From NCBI GenBank assembly GCA_964547135.1, contig CAZJMK010000012.1, positions 1 to 64,000 of the forward strand: a stretch of 64,000 nucleotides of DNA. Reading direction: 5' to 3'. A program made the translations under genes and the position numbers. Shown piece after piece: positions 22,606 through 31,637 of the stretch (position 1 is its first letter; each line of letters starts with the position of its first letter). The stretch is from JAJXSS01 sp964547135. GTDB taxonomy: Bacteria; Planctomycetota; Phycisphaerae; Phycisphaerales; Phycisphaeraceae. Below the pieces are notes generated by a model that worked only from the letters and a program-made list of their open reading frames with translations, did no database searches and was not told the DNA's origin.

Positions 22606-25149
22606 TCATCTGCCCATCCCCTCCCGCTCTCTTTGCATACGCAGCGCCAAGTCCAAAAGGTCTTCGATCCCGTTCAAATTGATCGTCAACCGTGAAAACT
22701 CAATCGGGTTGGTCCCCTGCCTGCCCTTGCCCTCAATGGTCAGACGCACCAGTACCGGGCTGGTTCGACCCATCCTTACCACTTCGGGCAACTCCTGCGG
22801 CAACAGCTCCATCCGCATCATCGTATATTCAAAATCCGAAAGCGCGGTCACAAACCTTTCCTTGATCTGATCCCCCACCGACACGCCCCCCTCGCGCATC
22901 AGGTTGTCGATCATCCGTCGATCCTTGATCTCCACCCAGCCCCGTCCCGGTCGCCCATACAAAAACCCCTGCCCCAGCCTGACCATCGGCTGACCGTCCG
23001 GGTAAATCATCACCGGTATCCGCCCGTAAATCAGACCATCCCCCGCCACGCTCTCCTTCGCTGTCACCTCGAACAAATCACGCAGGTTCACGTCCTCCAA
23101 AAAAACTTCCAACTCGATCCGTTCCGAGGTCGGGTCCATCCAAAAACTATGCACCCAGAACCGCCCCTTCTCGCCCATCGTCCAGCGCGTTCGCTCGACC
23201 AAAAATGATTGGGGCGTCTGCATCTGAAATTGAATCAGCCCATCACGCAGCCGCAACTGCCCGACCTGTGCCTGTTTCACCATCATCCACTGAAACGGCG
23301 GCGACCCCGGCCCCGGTTCACCCAACACCTCCAAATCCAGCTTCGCTTCCACCCCGCTTGCTTCCATCTGTAATGCCACGCTCCCCACCGCCCCCTCCCG
23401 CACATACAACGTCACCCAAGGCTTCCACCTTCCCCCTTCCGCAGTCAACACCCCATGCACTTCCAACTGCCCCGTCACATGCACAATCTCCAACCCCGCG
23501 GTCGGAAACGCCCTGCCCAGTGTCCGACCATCGGTGATACGAAAATCCATCAAACTCAACTTGCACTGTCCCTCAATCGCTCCGCGTCCCCACAAGTTCA
23601 ACGCTCCCTGTGTGAACAACCCTGCTTGATGCGTTGTGCCTTGCGGTTGATTGGCATTGGGGTGATCGTTACTGATTTGATTCGTCGCCGAGTTTGCCGC
23701 CGCATCCACCACTCCCGTCACCGGCCAGGGTGATTCCCATTGCAACAACCCCGCATGACAACGCACCGTCGCATTCAACCTACCCAGCGACTCTCCCATC
23801 CACGTTGCCTTATCAATCACCAACGAACCTTCGCTTGCCTCCGCATTGCCCCACGACATCGGCACATCCAGTTTCACTCCCTCCAACACCACCGCCGCTG
23901 AAGGCATCGTCACATCCAATTCACTACTGTTCACCCGCCAAGCACCCTTTGACTTGCCCCACCAGGGCATGTGCATCTCGCCCTGCCACGCCAAACGCCC
24001 CGCACCGACATTCGCCCCATTCGCTTCGACCTTTTGCCAATCCAACTGCCCCTGCACCTGCGTCACCGACAACCCACCTTGATCCACGCGCACCGCAAAC
24101 TTCGTCTGCGCACTCACCCCATTCACAACCAACCCCGCCCCCGGAATCTTCACCTGCCCCACTGGTTTAACCACCAACACCACTTCACCGTTTAGCGCCA
24201 CATCTCTTCCCCCGTTTAGCGCCACATGCCCTTCCCCGTTTAGCGCCACATGCCCTTCCCCGTTTAGCGCCAGGCCTTTGGCCGGGCGTTCTTCTGCCCG
24301 GCGTTCTTCCGGGCGATCTTCCGCCGCATATTCACCCCCCGCCCCCCAACTCACCCTCGGCTTCACCGTCAACTCCCACCCTTCCAACCCTTCCACTTCC
24401 ACCCCCAAACTTTTCAACCACGCCTCCACCCCCGCCCAATCCCCCCACCGCCACTCTCCGCTCGGCTCCATCACCAACTCCCCCGTCGCCCCCTTCCACT
24501 TTCCAACCCACGAAAACCTTGCCTCATTCACGCCTGCCGGCCAAACCCGCAACTGCCAATCACCCCCCGCCCCCTCCTCTGCCCTCAACTTCACCGCCAA
24601 CGGCAACCCCTCCCACTCCGCCTCCACCTGCATCTTCCCTGCCACATCATGCGTCACCCGCATCCCCAGCGGCAACCTGACCGCACCCGCACCCTCCACC
24701 TGCAACAACACCTCCCCACGCACACCAAGCGACGCAAACCCCGGCTCCGCCCCCGCAACCTTGCTCCCCCGTTGCCCCTTGATCAGCGCATCGATCACCT
24801 CACCTCGTACCTCGCCCTCCTTCCAATCCATCATCAACTCAAGCCCCTCCAACTCCATCGCGCCCACACGCCCTGCACGCAACATCCCCAAGTCATACCC
24901 AACCATCAACCGCCCTACCCGTATTCCGGGAGCCGTCACATCCCGCACCACCATTCCCCAGGGCGTCACCGACTCCACCTTCATACTCGTCACCCCAGGC
25001 AGACCAACCTCCGCCCACTTCTCCCGCAACACCTTCTCCCCCGCCCTCGGCAACACCAACGCATACACCCCATACAACAACCCCGTCAGCAGCAACAACC
25101 CCGCCAACGTCACACTCAACACTTTTCTTGTTCGCAAAATCCCAGCCAT
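22606..25149 (-). CDS. YdbH-like AsmA-superfamily envelope protein
   Basis: An 847-aa protein with one N-terminal membrane anchor (VLSVTLAGLLLLTGLLYGVY) and a long periplasmic part dominated by beta-strand, as in the AsmA/TamB/YhdP/YdbH lipid-transfer family. The C-terminal region (about residues 640-847: LEVFLEDVNLRDLFEV ... GRIPVMIYPDGQPMVRLGQG ... MELLPQELPEVVRMG) corresponds to the YdbH-specific domain (PF11739). In E. coli YdbH is one of three proteins needed for phospholipid transfer to the outer membrane. The gene lies directly upstream of the YnbE-YdbL fusion on the same strand. The ATG at 25149 gives a standard anchor; upstream in-frame sequence reads into the divergent promoter. An unusual low-complexity stretch lies at about residues 285-325. 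Confidence 0.82.
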   Translation of the reverse strand: MAGILRTRKVLSVTLAGLLLLTGLLYGVYALVLPRAGEKVLREKWAEVGLPGVTSMKVESVTPWGMVVRDVTAPGIRVGRLMVGYDLGMLRAGRVGAMELEGLELMMDWKEGEVRGEVIDALIKGQRGSKVAGAEPGFASLGVRGEVLLQVEGAGAVRLPLGMRVTHDVAGKMQVEAEWEGLPLAVKLRAEEGAGGDWQLRVWPAGVNEARFSWVGKWKGATGELVMEPSGEWRWGDWAGVEAWLKSLGVEVEGLEGWELTVKPRVSWGAGGEYAAEDRPEERRAEERPAKGLALNGEGHVALNGEGHVALNGGRDVALNGEVVLVVKPVGQVKIPGAGLVVNGVSAQTKFAVRVDQGGLSVTQVQGQLDWQKVEANGANVGAGRLAWQGEMHMPWWGKSKGAWRVNSSELDVTMPSAAVVLEGVKLDVPMSWGNAEASEGSLVIDKATWMGESLGRLNATVRCHAGLLQWESPWPVTGVVDAAANSATNQISNDHPNANQPQGTTHQAGLFTQGALNLWGRGAIEGQCKLSLMDFRITDGRTLGRAFPTAGLEIVHVTGQLEVHGVLTAEGGRWKPWVTLYVREGAVGSVALQMEASGVEAKLDLEVLGEPGPGSPPFQWMMVKQAQVGQLRLRDGLIQFQMQTPQSFLVERTRWTMGEKGRFWVHSFWMDPTSERIELEVFLEDVNLRDLFEVTAKESVAGDGLIYGRIPVMIYPDGQPMVRLGQGFLYGRPGRGWVEIKDRRMIDNLMREGGVSVGDQIKERFVTALSDFEYTMMRMELLPQELPEVVRMGRTSPVLVRLTIEGKGRQGTNPIEFSRLTINLNGIEDLLDLALRMQREREGMGR
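24196..24275 (-). repeat. In-frame 24-bp tandem repeat within the ydbH-like gene
   Basis: On the plus strand the unit tttagcgccacatgcccttc plus 4 nt recurs about four times. On the coding strand each copy encodes ALNGEGHV (8 residues) with small variations (ALNGGRDV). It is followed by a short Arg/Glu-rich repeat (EERRAEER). Neither belongs to the AsmA-type beta structure. Confidence 0.88.
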
Positions 25150-25249
25150 AGCGCTCGCCGTCGCATCACCTGATGATTTGTAATGAGTAAACCATGTCCA
25201 CGATCCACCGGCTATCATAACCACTGTCTTCCGCACCACGAGTCCTCCG

Positions 25250-26401
25250 ATGCGTATCACCCACATCATCTCCGGCCTCGAACCTTCCTCCGGCGGACCC
25301 GTCACCGCGGTCACCCAACTCGCCATCGCCCAGGCCCGTCAACCCGATACCCATGTCACCGTTCTGGCCACCCGCCACCAAAGCAACCCCCGCATCCGCC
25401 ACCCACAACTACGCTCCGCAGGCGTCACCGTTCGTGTGCTAGGCCCCTGTCACACCCGCCAACAATTTCACCCTTCGCTTTGTCACTTCCTCCGCAAGTG
25501 GCTGACCCGTACCGACATCATTCACATCCATGGCTTGTACGAAGAAATTCAACACCAGGCTGCCCGCATCGCCCGCCAACTTCGCAAGCCTTACATCATC
25601 TCCCCCCATGGCATGCTCTCCCCCTGGAGCCTCCGGCAAGGCGGTTGGAAGAAAAAACTTTATTTAAAGCTCCGCCTTCGCAAAGACCTTCATCACGCCG
25701 TCGGCCTGCACTTCACCAGTCAGATGGAATTGGAACATGCCCACCCGCTGGGTTTGCCCCCTAAACCTTTTGTCATTCCGCTGGGCATCAACCTCGACGA
25801 GTTCCGCGACCTGCCCCCCAAAGGTTTTTTACGACAGCGTTACCCGACACTGCGTGATGGCCTGATGGTGATTTTTTTAGGTCGTGTGCATCCGGGGAAA
25901 GGGGTTGATTTGCTCATCCAGGCGCTGCCGCAATTGGCGGACCCGCAGGTGAAATTGGCGGTCGTCGGACCGGGCGAATCGGCTTACCTCAAGGCTTTGC
26001 AGCAACTGGCCGATCAGTGTCAGGTGAGCAATCGGGTGGTCTTCACCGGTGCGCTTTACGGGCCTGAGCGTATTGCCGCCCTGGTCGATGCCGACCTGCT
26101 GGCCTTACCCAGCGCTCATGAAAATTTTGGTATGGTGGTGCTCGAAGCCCTGGCCGCAGGCACCCCGGTGGTGGTCTCCGATCAGGTCGGCCTGCACCAC
26201 GAAATCCGCTCCGCCAACGTCGGCGGGGTCTGTCGCCTCAACCTTGCATCCGTAAGCCAATCGCTCGACAGTCACTTGAATGCCCCCACCAAAATCAACC
26301 CGCAGAGACAAAACCAACCTGCCGCATTCGTACAAAATTATGTTTGGAGTGTTCTGATACAACAATGGTCCAGCGTCTATACCAAAGCCGTGTTTACTTA
26401 A
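25250..26401 (+). CDS. Glycosyltransferase family 4 protein
   Basis: A GT-B fold glycosyltransferase of 383 aa. The N-terminal domain starts MRITHIISGLEPSSGGPV (the acceptor-side Gly loop), and the C-terminal domain has VIFLGRVHPGKGVDLLIQAL and the nucleotide-sugar motif EX7E in HENFGMVVLEALAAGTPVVV. It probably adds a sugar to a growing lipid-linked oligosaccharide at the inner face of the membrane. It is the first gene of a polysaccharide cluster and is divergent from ydbH (101 bp apart). The ATG at 25250 gives the family-standard N-terminus. The sugar and linkage cannot be predicted. Confidence 0.92.
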   Translation: MRITHIISGLEPSSGGPVTAVTQLAIAQARQPDTHVTVLATRHQSNPRIRHPQLRSAGVTVRVLGPCHTRQQFHPSLCHFLRKWLTRTDIIHIHGLYEEIQHQAARIARQLRKPYIISPHGMLSPWSLRQGGWKKKLYLKLRLRKDLHHAVGLHFTSQMELEHAHPLGLPPKPFVIPLGINLDEFRDLPPKGFLRQRYPTLRDGLMVIFLGRVHPGKGVDLLIQALPQLADPQVKLAVVGPGESAYLKALQQLADQCQVSNRVVFTGALYGPERIAALVDADLLALPSAHENFGMVVLEALAAGTPVVVSDQVGLHHEIRSANVGGVCRLNLASVSQSLDSHLNAPTKINPQRQNQPAAFVQNYVWSVLIQQWSSVYTKAVFT

Positions 26402-26431
26402 TATCAGTTGGTTAACAAGGATTCGGATGCG

Positions 26432-27499
26432 ATGAAAGTTGTTTTCTGCTGGACCCATATCTCCGGCTACATGGCCGCCTGCTGGCGTGAACTGGCCAAG
26501 CAACCGGGCATCGATTTACATGTCATCGCCTGGAGCACAGGTTCACCCGGCGCTCAAAGCCCGTTTCATCATCAGGTCATGGATGGCGTTCCACATACTT
26601 TGTTGGCTCAGGAACAACAAAATGATGCTTCTTTGCTGACAGGTCTGGTCATCGGGCAACAACCACAAATCCTGGTACTGTCAGGATGGGTACACGGTCC
26701 CTATCGAGAACTGGTTCATCTTCCCGAATTGAATCGATCCGCCTTTATCATGACGATGGATACGCCTTGGTCCAACACTTGGAGACAGCATCTGGCCCCC
26801 TGGGCGATGGCAAGCTATTTCAAAAATATCGATGCGGTGGTGGTCGCTGGCGAACGTGCCTGGCAATACGCCCGAAGACTGGGTTTTGATGAAAAGCAGA
26901 TCATGCGAGGAACCTACGGGATCAATTATCATCACTTTGCCGTTGCCCACCAACTCCGCTGCGCCAAGCCCTCCTGGCCCAAGTCATTTCTCTTCGTCGG
27001 GCGCTACATGAAATCCAAGGCACTTGATGTCCTTGTACCCGGCTATCAAGTCTATCGGCAAAGAGTATCCGACCCCTGGCCGTTGCACTGCGCCGGAGCG
27101 GGACCGGATCAAAAACTGCTCCAAGGGGTTGATGGCATCGTTGATCATGGTTTCGTCCAACCGGCAGAACAACAACACCTTTTTGCCCAAGCAGGTGCCT
27201 TTGTGCTGGCCAGTCGATATGACCCCTGGCCGTTGGTGATCCTTGAAAGTTGCGCTGCCGGTCTGCCCATTCTTTGCACGGAAGCCTGCGGCTCAGCGGT
27301 TGAAAATGTACGCTCCTATTACAACGGCCTGACGTTCGCCACCGATCATCCTGAATCGTTGGCCAAGACCTTGAATTGGGCACACGAGCATTACGATCAA
27401 TTACCGGTCATGGGTCAACGGTCCATGGTGATGGTGGAGCCGTTTGCCGCTGAGCATTGGGCCAAACGGTGGAACCATATTCTCTCATCGTTTGTATAA
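26432..27499 (+). CDS. Glycosyltransferase family 4-like protein
   Basis: A GT-B type glycosyltransferase of about 355 aa starting MKVVFCWTHISGYMAACWRE. The C-terminal domain contains FLFVGRYMKSKALDVLVPGY and the EX7E-like motif SRYDPWPLVILESCAAGLPI. The N-terminal half is more divergent than in the neighbouring transferase. The ATG at 26432 is chosen because the TTG at 26408 lies in the short intergenic stretch; AAGGA lies about 11 nt upstream. It follows the previous glycosyltransferase by 30 bp and is probably in one operon with it. Confidence 0.87.
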   Translation: MKVVFCWTHISGYMAACWRELAKQPGIDLHVIAWSTGSPGAQSPFHHQVMDGVPHTLLAQEQQNDASLLTGLVIGQQPQILVLSGWVHGPYRELVHLPELNRSAFIMTMDTPWSNTWRQHLAPWAMASYFKNIDAVVVAGERAWQYARRLGFDEKQIMRGTYGINYHHFAVAHQLRCAKPSWPKSFLFVGRYMKSKALDVLVPGYQVYRQRVSDPWPLHCAGAGPDQKLLQGVDGIVDHGFVQPAEQQHLFAQAGAFVLASRYDPWPLVILESCAAGLPILCTEACGSAVENVRSYYNGLTFATDHPESLAKTLNWAHEHYDQLPVMGQRSMVMVEPFAAEHWAKRWNHILSSFV

Positions 27500-27510
27500 A
27501 AGACGACATA

Positions 27511-28326
27511 TCATTCAGTCATTTGATCTCGCATCGGTCCGTCTGGTTGACAATACCATACCGACCGGTACTTGTTCATAACAAATCCGTTCTTCCTTAG
27601 CACGTCATTGATCAGAGTTTCAATACGAGAACCGTGTATTTCCATGATGATTCGTTCCACCCTGCCCAGCCACGCCTGGGGCGACGAAGAAAACACAGGT
27701 TCTTCCGCACCTTCGATATCCATCTTCAATATATCAAGGTGCGAAATCGCATATTGATTCAGTAATGAGGCAATGCTGACACATGATACACTGTTGCCCG
27801 TGCCGGTGATCGAAGCAGTGGTTTGATTTCCAGAGAAATGCAGATCTTCATCTTTCCCATACAGCCCTTTTTGCAACAAAATCACCCTTTCACCGTAGGG
27901 TTGAAGATTTCGTCTGGCGATATCATGATTTTCCGGATTGGGTTCAAGTGCGATCACCCTGAGTTTGGGAAATCTGGAGAGAAAGTAAACGGTGGTATCG
28001 CCGATGTAGGCACCTGCATCAATCATCCACTGAGGTTCTTGCGTCGGCATAAAGCATCCGTATTCCGCCCTGATTACATTACTGGTGACTGTCGTTGCAT
28101 CAACGGTTCCAGGCCTGATGTAGATTGGATGATGCAATTGCCTCAAAACGACGGGTTGGGCCGGCTCACCAAATCTTGACGGATTCTTTAATTCACTGAG
28201 CAAACGCCATGTTTTTAACCCTTCACTTGAGGTGATGGATATGAAATTCAAAAATCCGGACCCGGCGCGATATACGCGTGAATCGTATCCAAGGATGGTG
28301 CGAATTGCCTTGCGTAATACTTCCAT
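27511..28326 (-). CDS. FkbM family methyltransferase
   Basis: An S-adenosylmethionine-dependent methyltransferase of the FkbM family (271 aa), often found in polysaccharide clusters where it O-methylates sugars. The SAM-binding motif I is MIDAGAYIGDTTVYFLSRF, with the acidic residue after beta-2 in VIALEPNPENHDIARRNL. The FkbM motif LDILKMDIEGAEEPVF is present. The ATG at 28326 follows GGGAG. It is oriented opposite to the glycosyltransferases (convergent, 11 bp) and is the last gene of the minus-strand unit. Confidence 0.9.
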   Translation of the reverse strand: MEVLRKAIRTILGYDSRVYRAGSGFLNFISITSSEGLKTWRLLSELKNPSRFGEPAQPVVLRQLHHPIYIRPGTVDATTVTSNVIRAEYGCFMPTQEPQWMIDAGAYIGDTTVYFLSRFPKLRVIALEPNPENHDIARRNLQPYGERVILLQKGLYGKDEDLHFSGNQTTASITGTGNSVSCVSIASLLNQYAISHLDILKMDIEGAEEPVFSSSPQAWLGRVERIIMEIHGSRIETLINDVLRKNGFVMNKYRSVWYCQPDGPMRDQMTE

Positions 28327-28409
28327 CTTTTCTCCCAAAGAATAAAATCAAAGCATGAAAACCGACGGCATCGCCGTTATATTCATAGCCTATCCGTGAC
28401 CGATACTTA

Positions 28410-29747
28410 TCAGGCATGCCGACTCTGTAGGGATGCGGTTGTCCATGAATGCCCATATTTGTCATCAATATCACACAAAAAGACAGTCATTGTGCTCATC
28501 AGGAATACGATGAGTATCGGTGTTGTAATCGCCCCCAAAAGGTACCCTTCGAACATGGCGGATACCGCCACGGCAAACCAGAAGCCCACGATCAGATCAA
28601 GGATCATCGGGCTTCCAGAAAAGCCGGATCGCATCAGTCGTAAACGATGACAGGTTCCCAAAAGAAGCAGGCCCGATATGGCCAACGGAAGAAATCCCAT
28701 CAATCCGGTTTGAGAAAGAACCGTGATATAACTGTTTTCCACCGCTTGTATAAAGCCTTCATTGGTACCGATGAGGGGGTTGTTGTAAAACCCATCCATC
28801 ATGGCAATCCAGATATTGGTGCGCGTGTCCTCCGTGGATAGCAATCGCTCGGCTATATCCAGGCTGCCCTCGAAAAAGGGAACGAGAAAGAAAAATAGAA
28901 CCGTCACGATCCCTGCTGCGAGAATCAGTCTGGAATAGTGACGATAGAACATGAATGAGACACCGATAAACGCGGTAAGGAAACCGGTTCTGGACCCGGT
29001 CCACATCATGAGGATGACCATGAGGCTGGCAAGAATCATCATCCACGGACGTAATTTTCGGTTGACATAGGGACCAAACGCCAGGAACAGCGCTGGAGGG
29101 AGCAGAAAAGCCATGATCAAGCCCATGAACTGAGGGTTACCGGTTATCCCGTACAGTCGTGTGTTGAATACGGCCATGGACGGATTGACGATCAGCTGGT
29201 ACACGGTCATCAGGACGATCAAGGCAGCTCCTCCCGTCAGGGCGTAAAGCAACCGGTAAACATCCTGCATTGTTTGAAGCCAGCGTCCCACCATAAATAT
29301 CAATGCGATATGAACGACAGCAAAGGTAATGGTGGAGATAAGCCAGCGTTCATAACTGCCAGCAAAAAACAGTCGCAAAGCTACCGTGTATTGAAATATC
29401 ATGAAAAGCAGCACGGCGGGTACGATGAGTCGGGTTCTGGTATTTTGACGAACACTAAAGTAGGTAAAAAACAGGGTGGAAACAAGAAGTATCGTCAATG
29501 GTCTGGCATAGATACGGATATTTTCCATGGGAAAGGCAAGCTGATAATTGGCTATCCATTTATGATCACCGACTTGAAGTGAGGATACAAATAATAAAAC
29601 ACTGATCAGGCACCATTTCATCGGGGACCAGACCAGCAGAAGCGCGACAATGGATGCGTAGCCGATCAGCAGAAAAAAGCCGTTGACGGAGAACAACAAA
29701 CTGGTCAGTTGCCAGAGATAATAAGTGGCTGAATCAATCGGTATCAT
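28410..29747 (-). CDS. O-antigen ligase / Wzy polymerase family membrane protein
   Basis: An integral membrane protein of 445 aa with about 11-12 predicted helices (for example LLIGYASIVALLLVW, MGLIMAFLLPPALFLAFG). A long periplasmic loop between later helices (FEGSLDIAERLLSTEDTRTN ... GTNEGFIQAVENSYITVL) carries the NSY/TNEG pattern of the Wzy_C (PF04932) family. Members polymerise or ligate lipid-linked oligosaccharides in the periplasm; which of the two cannot be told from sequence. GGAG lies 10 nt before the ATG at 29747. It sits 17 bp downstream of the flippase gene. Confidence 0.88.
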   Translation of the reverse strand: MIPIDSATYYLWQLTSLLFSVNGFFLLIGYASIVALLLVWSPMKWCLISVLLFVSSLQVGDHKWIANYQLAFPMENIRIYARPLTILLVSTLFFTYFSVRQNTRTRLIVPAVLLFMIFQYTVALRLFFAGSYERWLISTITFAVVHIALIFMVGRWLQTMQDVYRLLYALTGGAALIVLMTVYQLIVNPSMAVFNTRLYGITGNPQFMGLIMAFLLPPALFLAFGPYVNRKLRPWMMILASLMVILMMWTGSRTGFLTAFIGVSFMFYRHYSRLILAAGIVTVLFFFLVPFFEGSLDIAERLLSTEDTRTNIWIAMMDGFYNNPLIGTNEGFIQAVENSYITVLSQTGLMGFLPLAISGLLLLGTCHRLRLMRSGFSGSPMILDLIVGFWFAVAVSAMFEGYLLGAITTPILIVFLMSTMTVFLCDIDDKYGHSWTTASLQSRHA

Positions 29748-29764
29748 GACTTACCATCTCCTTT

Positions 29765-31273
29765 TCAAACCGCCGACGGTTCAGCGGAACGACGTTTGCG
29801 CAAGCGGTTAATCAAGTCAACCCACCATACCCGATCATATTTCCAACTGCATCCGAGATAGACCAGCAATGAGACAGAGCCGGCGGAGATCATGGCCGGA
29901 CCATTTTGGAAAAAGGTATCAACCAGGCAGTAATAGATTAACGCGAATGTTGTGATCCCAGCCAGGGAACACGCCAAAGGTCGCAATACCATCGTGATCA
30001 TGGACATCGGCGTGATGCCCAGATCAGCCAAAGCCAGATAGACCCAGACCGGTCCAATCACCGCCATGTGGGTGAGCAGTCCGATGGCAGGTCCATTGGA
30101 GCCAAGGGTATAACTCAGAATCAGGATCAGCGTCACCATGGCGACCAAGCCTATGACATTCCGTTTGACTTGATGGGCAAATTGGCCGCGCGATTGCATG
30201 AGCGCCTTGCCAAGTATAGTCAGGGAGAAAAAGATGAACGCCAGACTGCACCCTTGAATGATAGGGATAGCGTCGATCCATTTGTCGCCATATACCCACT
30301 TCACCAAAGGCTCGGCCAGAATCATTTGAATCATACATACGGGTGCAATCAGAAGCAGAATCGTGGTACATGTTTTTTTGGCGACGCCCAGCAGTCGATC
30401 AGGCTGGCCGGAGATTTTCGCAAGCGTGGCAAACATCAGTTCACTCAGGTTGCCAATCAGCACATGATAGGTTTGAACCGATACCTGAAAGCCCCAATAA
30501 AACGGGCCGACCACACCGGGGCCGTACAAATAACCGGTGATGGCGAAGGGTATCTGATATTGAAACGATTCCACCAGTCGAGTGCCAATCAGATGACGAA
30601 TATCGGTGAACAAAAACTTCCATTGGTATATTTCCAATCGCAAACGAATCGGAGGACGCGCAAAATACCAGATGAGCGAGGTACGCAGTAATTGGGTTAA
30701 AGGCAAAGGTATCACCAGACTGAAAACACCATAGCCCAAGGCGGAAAGTATGACCGTCAATACAATTTGGAAGGCTGCCTGAACAAACGAAACGCTCATC
30801 GACAATTTAAAGCGCATCTGGACGCTTAGCATGGAGGATGAGACCAAGGAAAAATTGGCGATAAAAATGGAACAGGCGATGATACTAATGACCCATGCCA
30901 ACTCTGATTCACCGTAAAAAGCGGCTGCCAACGGGGCAATTCCCACGAGCAGGAGCGCGACTCCGCCGCCCAGCAAAATTGACAGCCAGAAAATCGGCGT
31001 GGCCCAGCGACGAAGCCGATTACCCCGATGTACGACAATATCCGTCAGACCGGGGTTGCTGATCACCGTGGCAACGGAGGTGATGGTGTAAGCCATGGCC
31101 AGCTTGCCAAAATCCTCCTTGACTAAAAGAAATCCCAGAAGCAGATACCCTAAGCTGTTGACGATTTTGATGATAAAGGCACCACCGGCTGTCCACATGG
31201 CACCACGAACCGCCAACTGGCCCACCGATGCCTTTGAAACCAAGCGAGATTGTTGATCCGTCTCACCTGCCAT
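29765..31273 (-). CDS. Polysaccharide flippase (Wzx / MATE-like oligosaccharide transporter)
   Basis: A 12-14-helix membrane protein of 502 aa of the MOP superfamily. The start LAVRGAMWTAGGAFIIKIVNSLGYLLLGFLL and the following repeated helix pattern (LAMAYTITSVATVISNPGLTDIVV) are those of Wzx/lipopolysaccharide biosynthesis flippases. It would translocate an undecaprenyl-linked repeat unit across the inner membrane for the Wzy-like protein encoded next. The C-terminus is Arg/Lys-rich (RLRKRRSAEPSAV). It is the first gene of the minus-strand unit flippase - polymerase - methyltransferase, and no gene lies upstream for 360 bp. Confidence 0.9.
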   Translation of the reverse strand: MAGETDQQSRLVSKASVGQLAVRGAMWTAGGAFIIKIVNSLGYLLLGFLLVKEDFGKLAMAYTITSVATVISNPGLTDIVVHRGNRLRRWATPIFWLSILLGGGVALLLVGIAPLAAAFYGESELAWVISIIACSIFIANFSLVSSSMLSVQMRFKLSMSVSFVQAAFQIVLTVILSALGYGVFSLVIPLPLTQLLRTSLIWYFARPPIRLRLEIYQWKFLFTDIRHLIGTRLVESFQYQIPFAITGYLYGPGVVGPFYWGFQVSVQTYHVLIGNLSELMFATLAKISGQPDRLLGVAKKTCTTILLLIAPVCMIQMILAEPLVKWVYGDKWIDAIPIIQGCSLAFIFFSLTILGKALMQSRGQFAHQVKRNVIGLVAMVTLILILSYTLGSNGPAIGLLTHMAVIGPVWVYLALADLGITPMSMITMVLRPLACSLAGITTFALIYYCLVDTFFQNGPAMISAGSVSLLVYLGCSWKYDRVWWVDLINRLRKRRSAEPSAV

Positions 31274-31637
31274 GGTTACGCATTACCCAATGAATGTACC
31301 AACAGGATGAGATCGGCTTAATCAGGGGTGTGTTTTGAATATCCATGGGCAAAGTATCAACAACCAGATTCATGACGCAGGTTCGGAGTGATACGTTGTC
31401 TCGGCTAGCAGGCTCGATGCCAGACAGTCTTACTGGATCGAAGTCGCACCGGGGGAAACGAGAAAACCAATAAAACCACAGGAGCCATGTTACTTGGGCA
31501 TCATAACGGATTCACACCAACAGTGAGTGCGGGGTCTGTGAGAAATCGGCTGCCAGCGCGTAACGTGCTTGACCTGCCATATGGGGTATTACCGCCATTG
31601 ACGATGCCGTCGCCATCGCATATCAAGCAGCATCCAC
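31274..31637. other. Intergenic region without recognised features
   Basis: 364 bp between the flippase start and the 3' end of icd. None of the repeat modules A-L is present, which is unusual for this window. It should hold the promoter of the flippase unit. A 71-codon ORF with an AGGAG (ATG 31487) overlaps the end of icd on the opposite strand and is not considered coding. Confidence 0.5.

Noticed and set aside
22679..25183. Plus-strand Pro/Ser/His-rich ORFs opposite ydbH
   Set aside because: Their low-complexity composition reflects the antisense of a GC-biased coding strand, and no start signals are present.
28449..28650. Plus-strand ORFs opposite the Wzy-like gene
   Set aside because: They overlap a well-supported membrane protein gene, lack family motifs and no good Shine-Dalgarno sequence is present; shadows.
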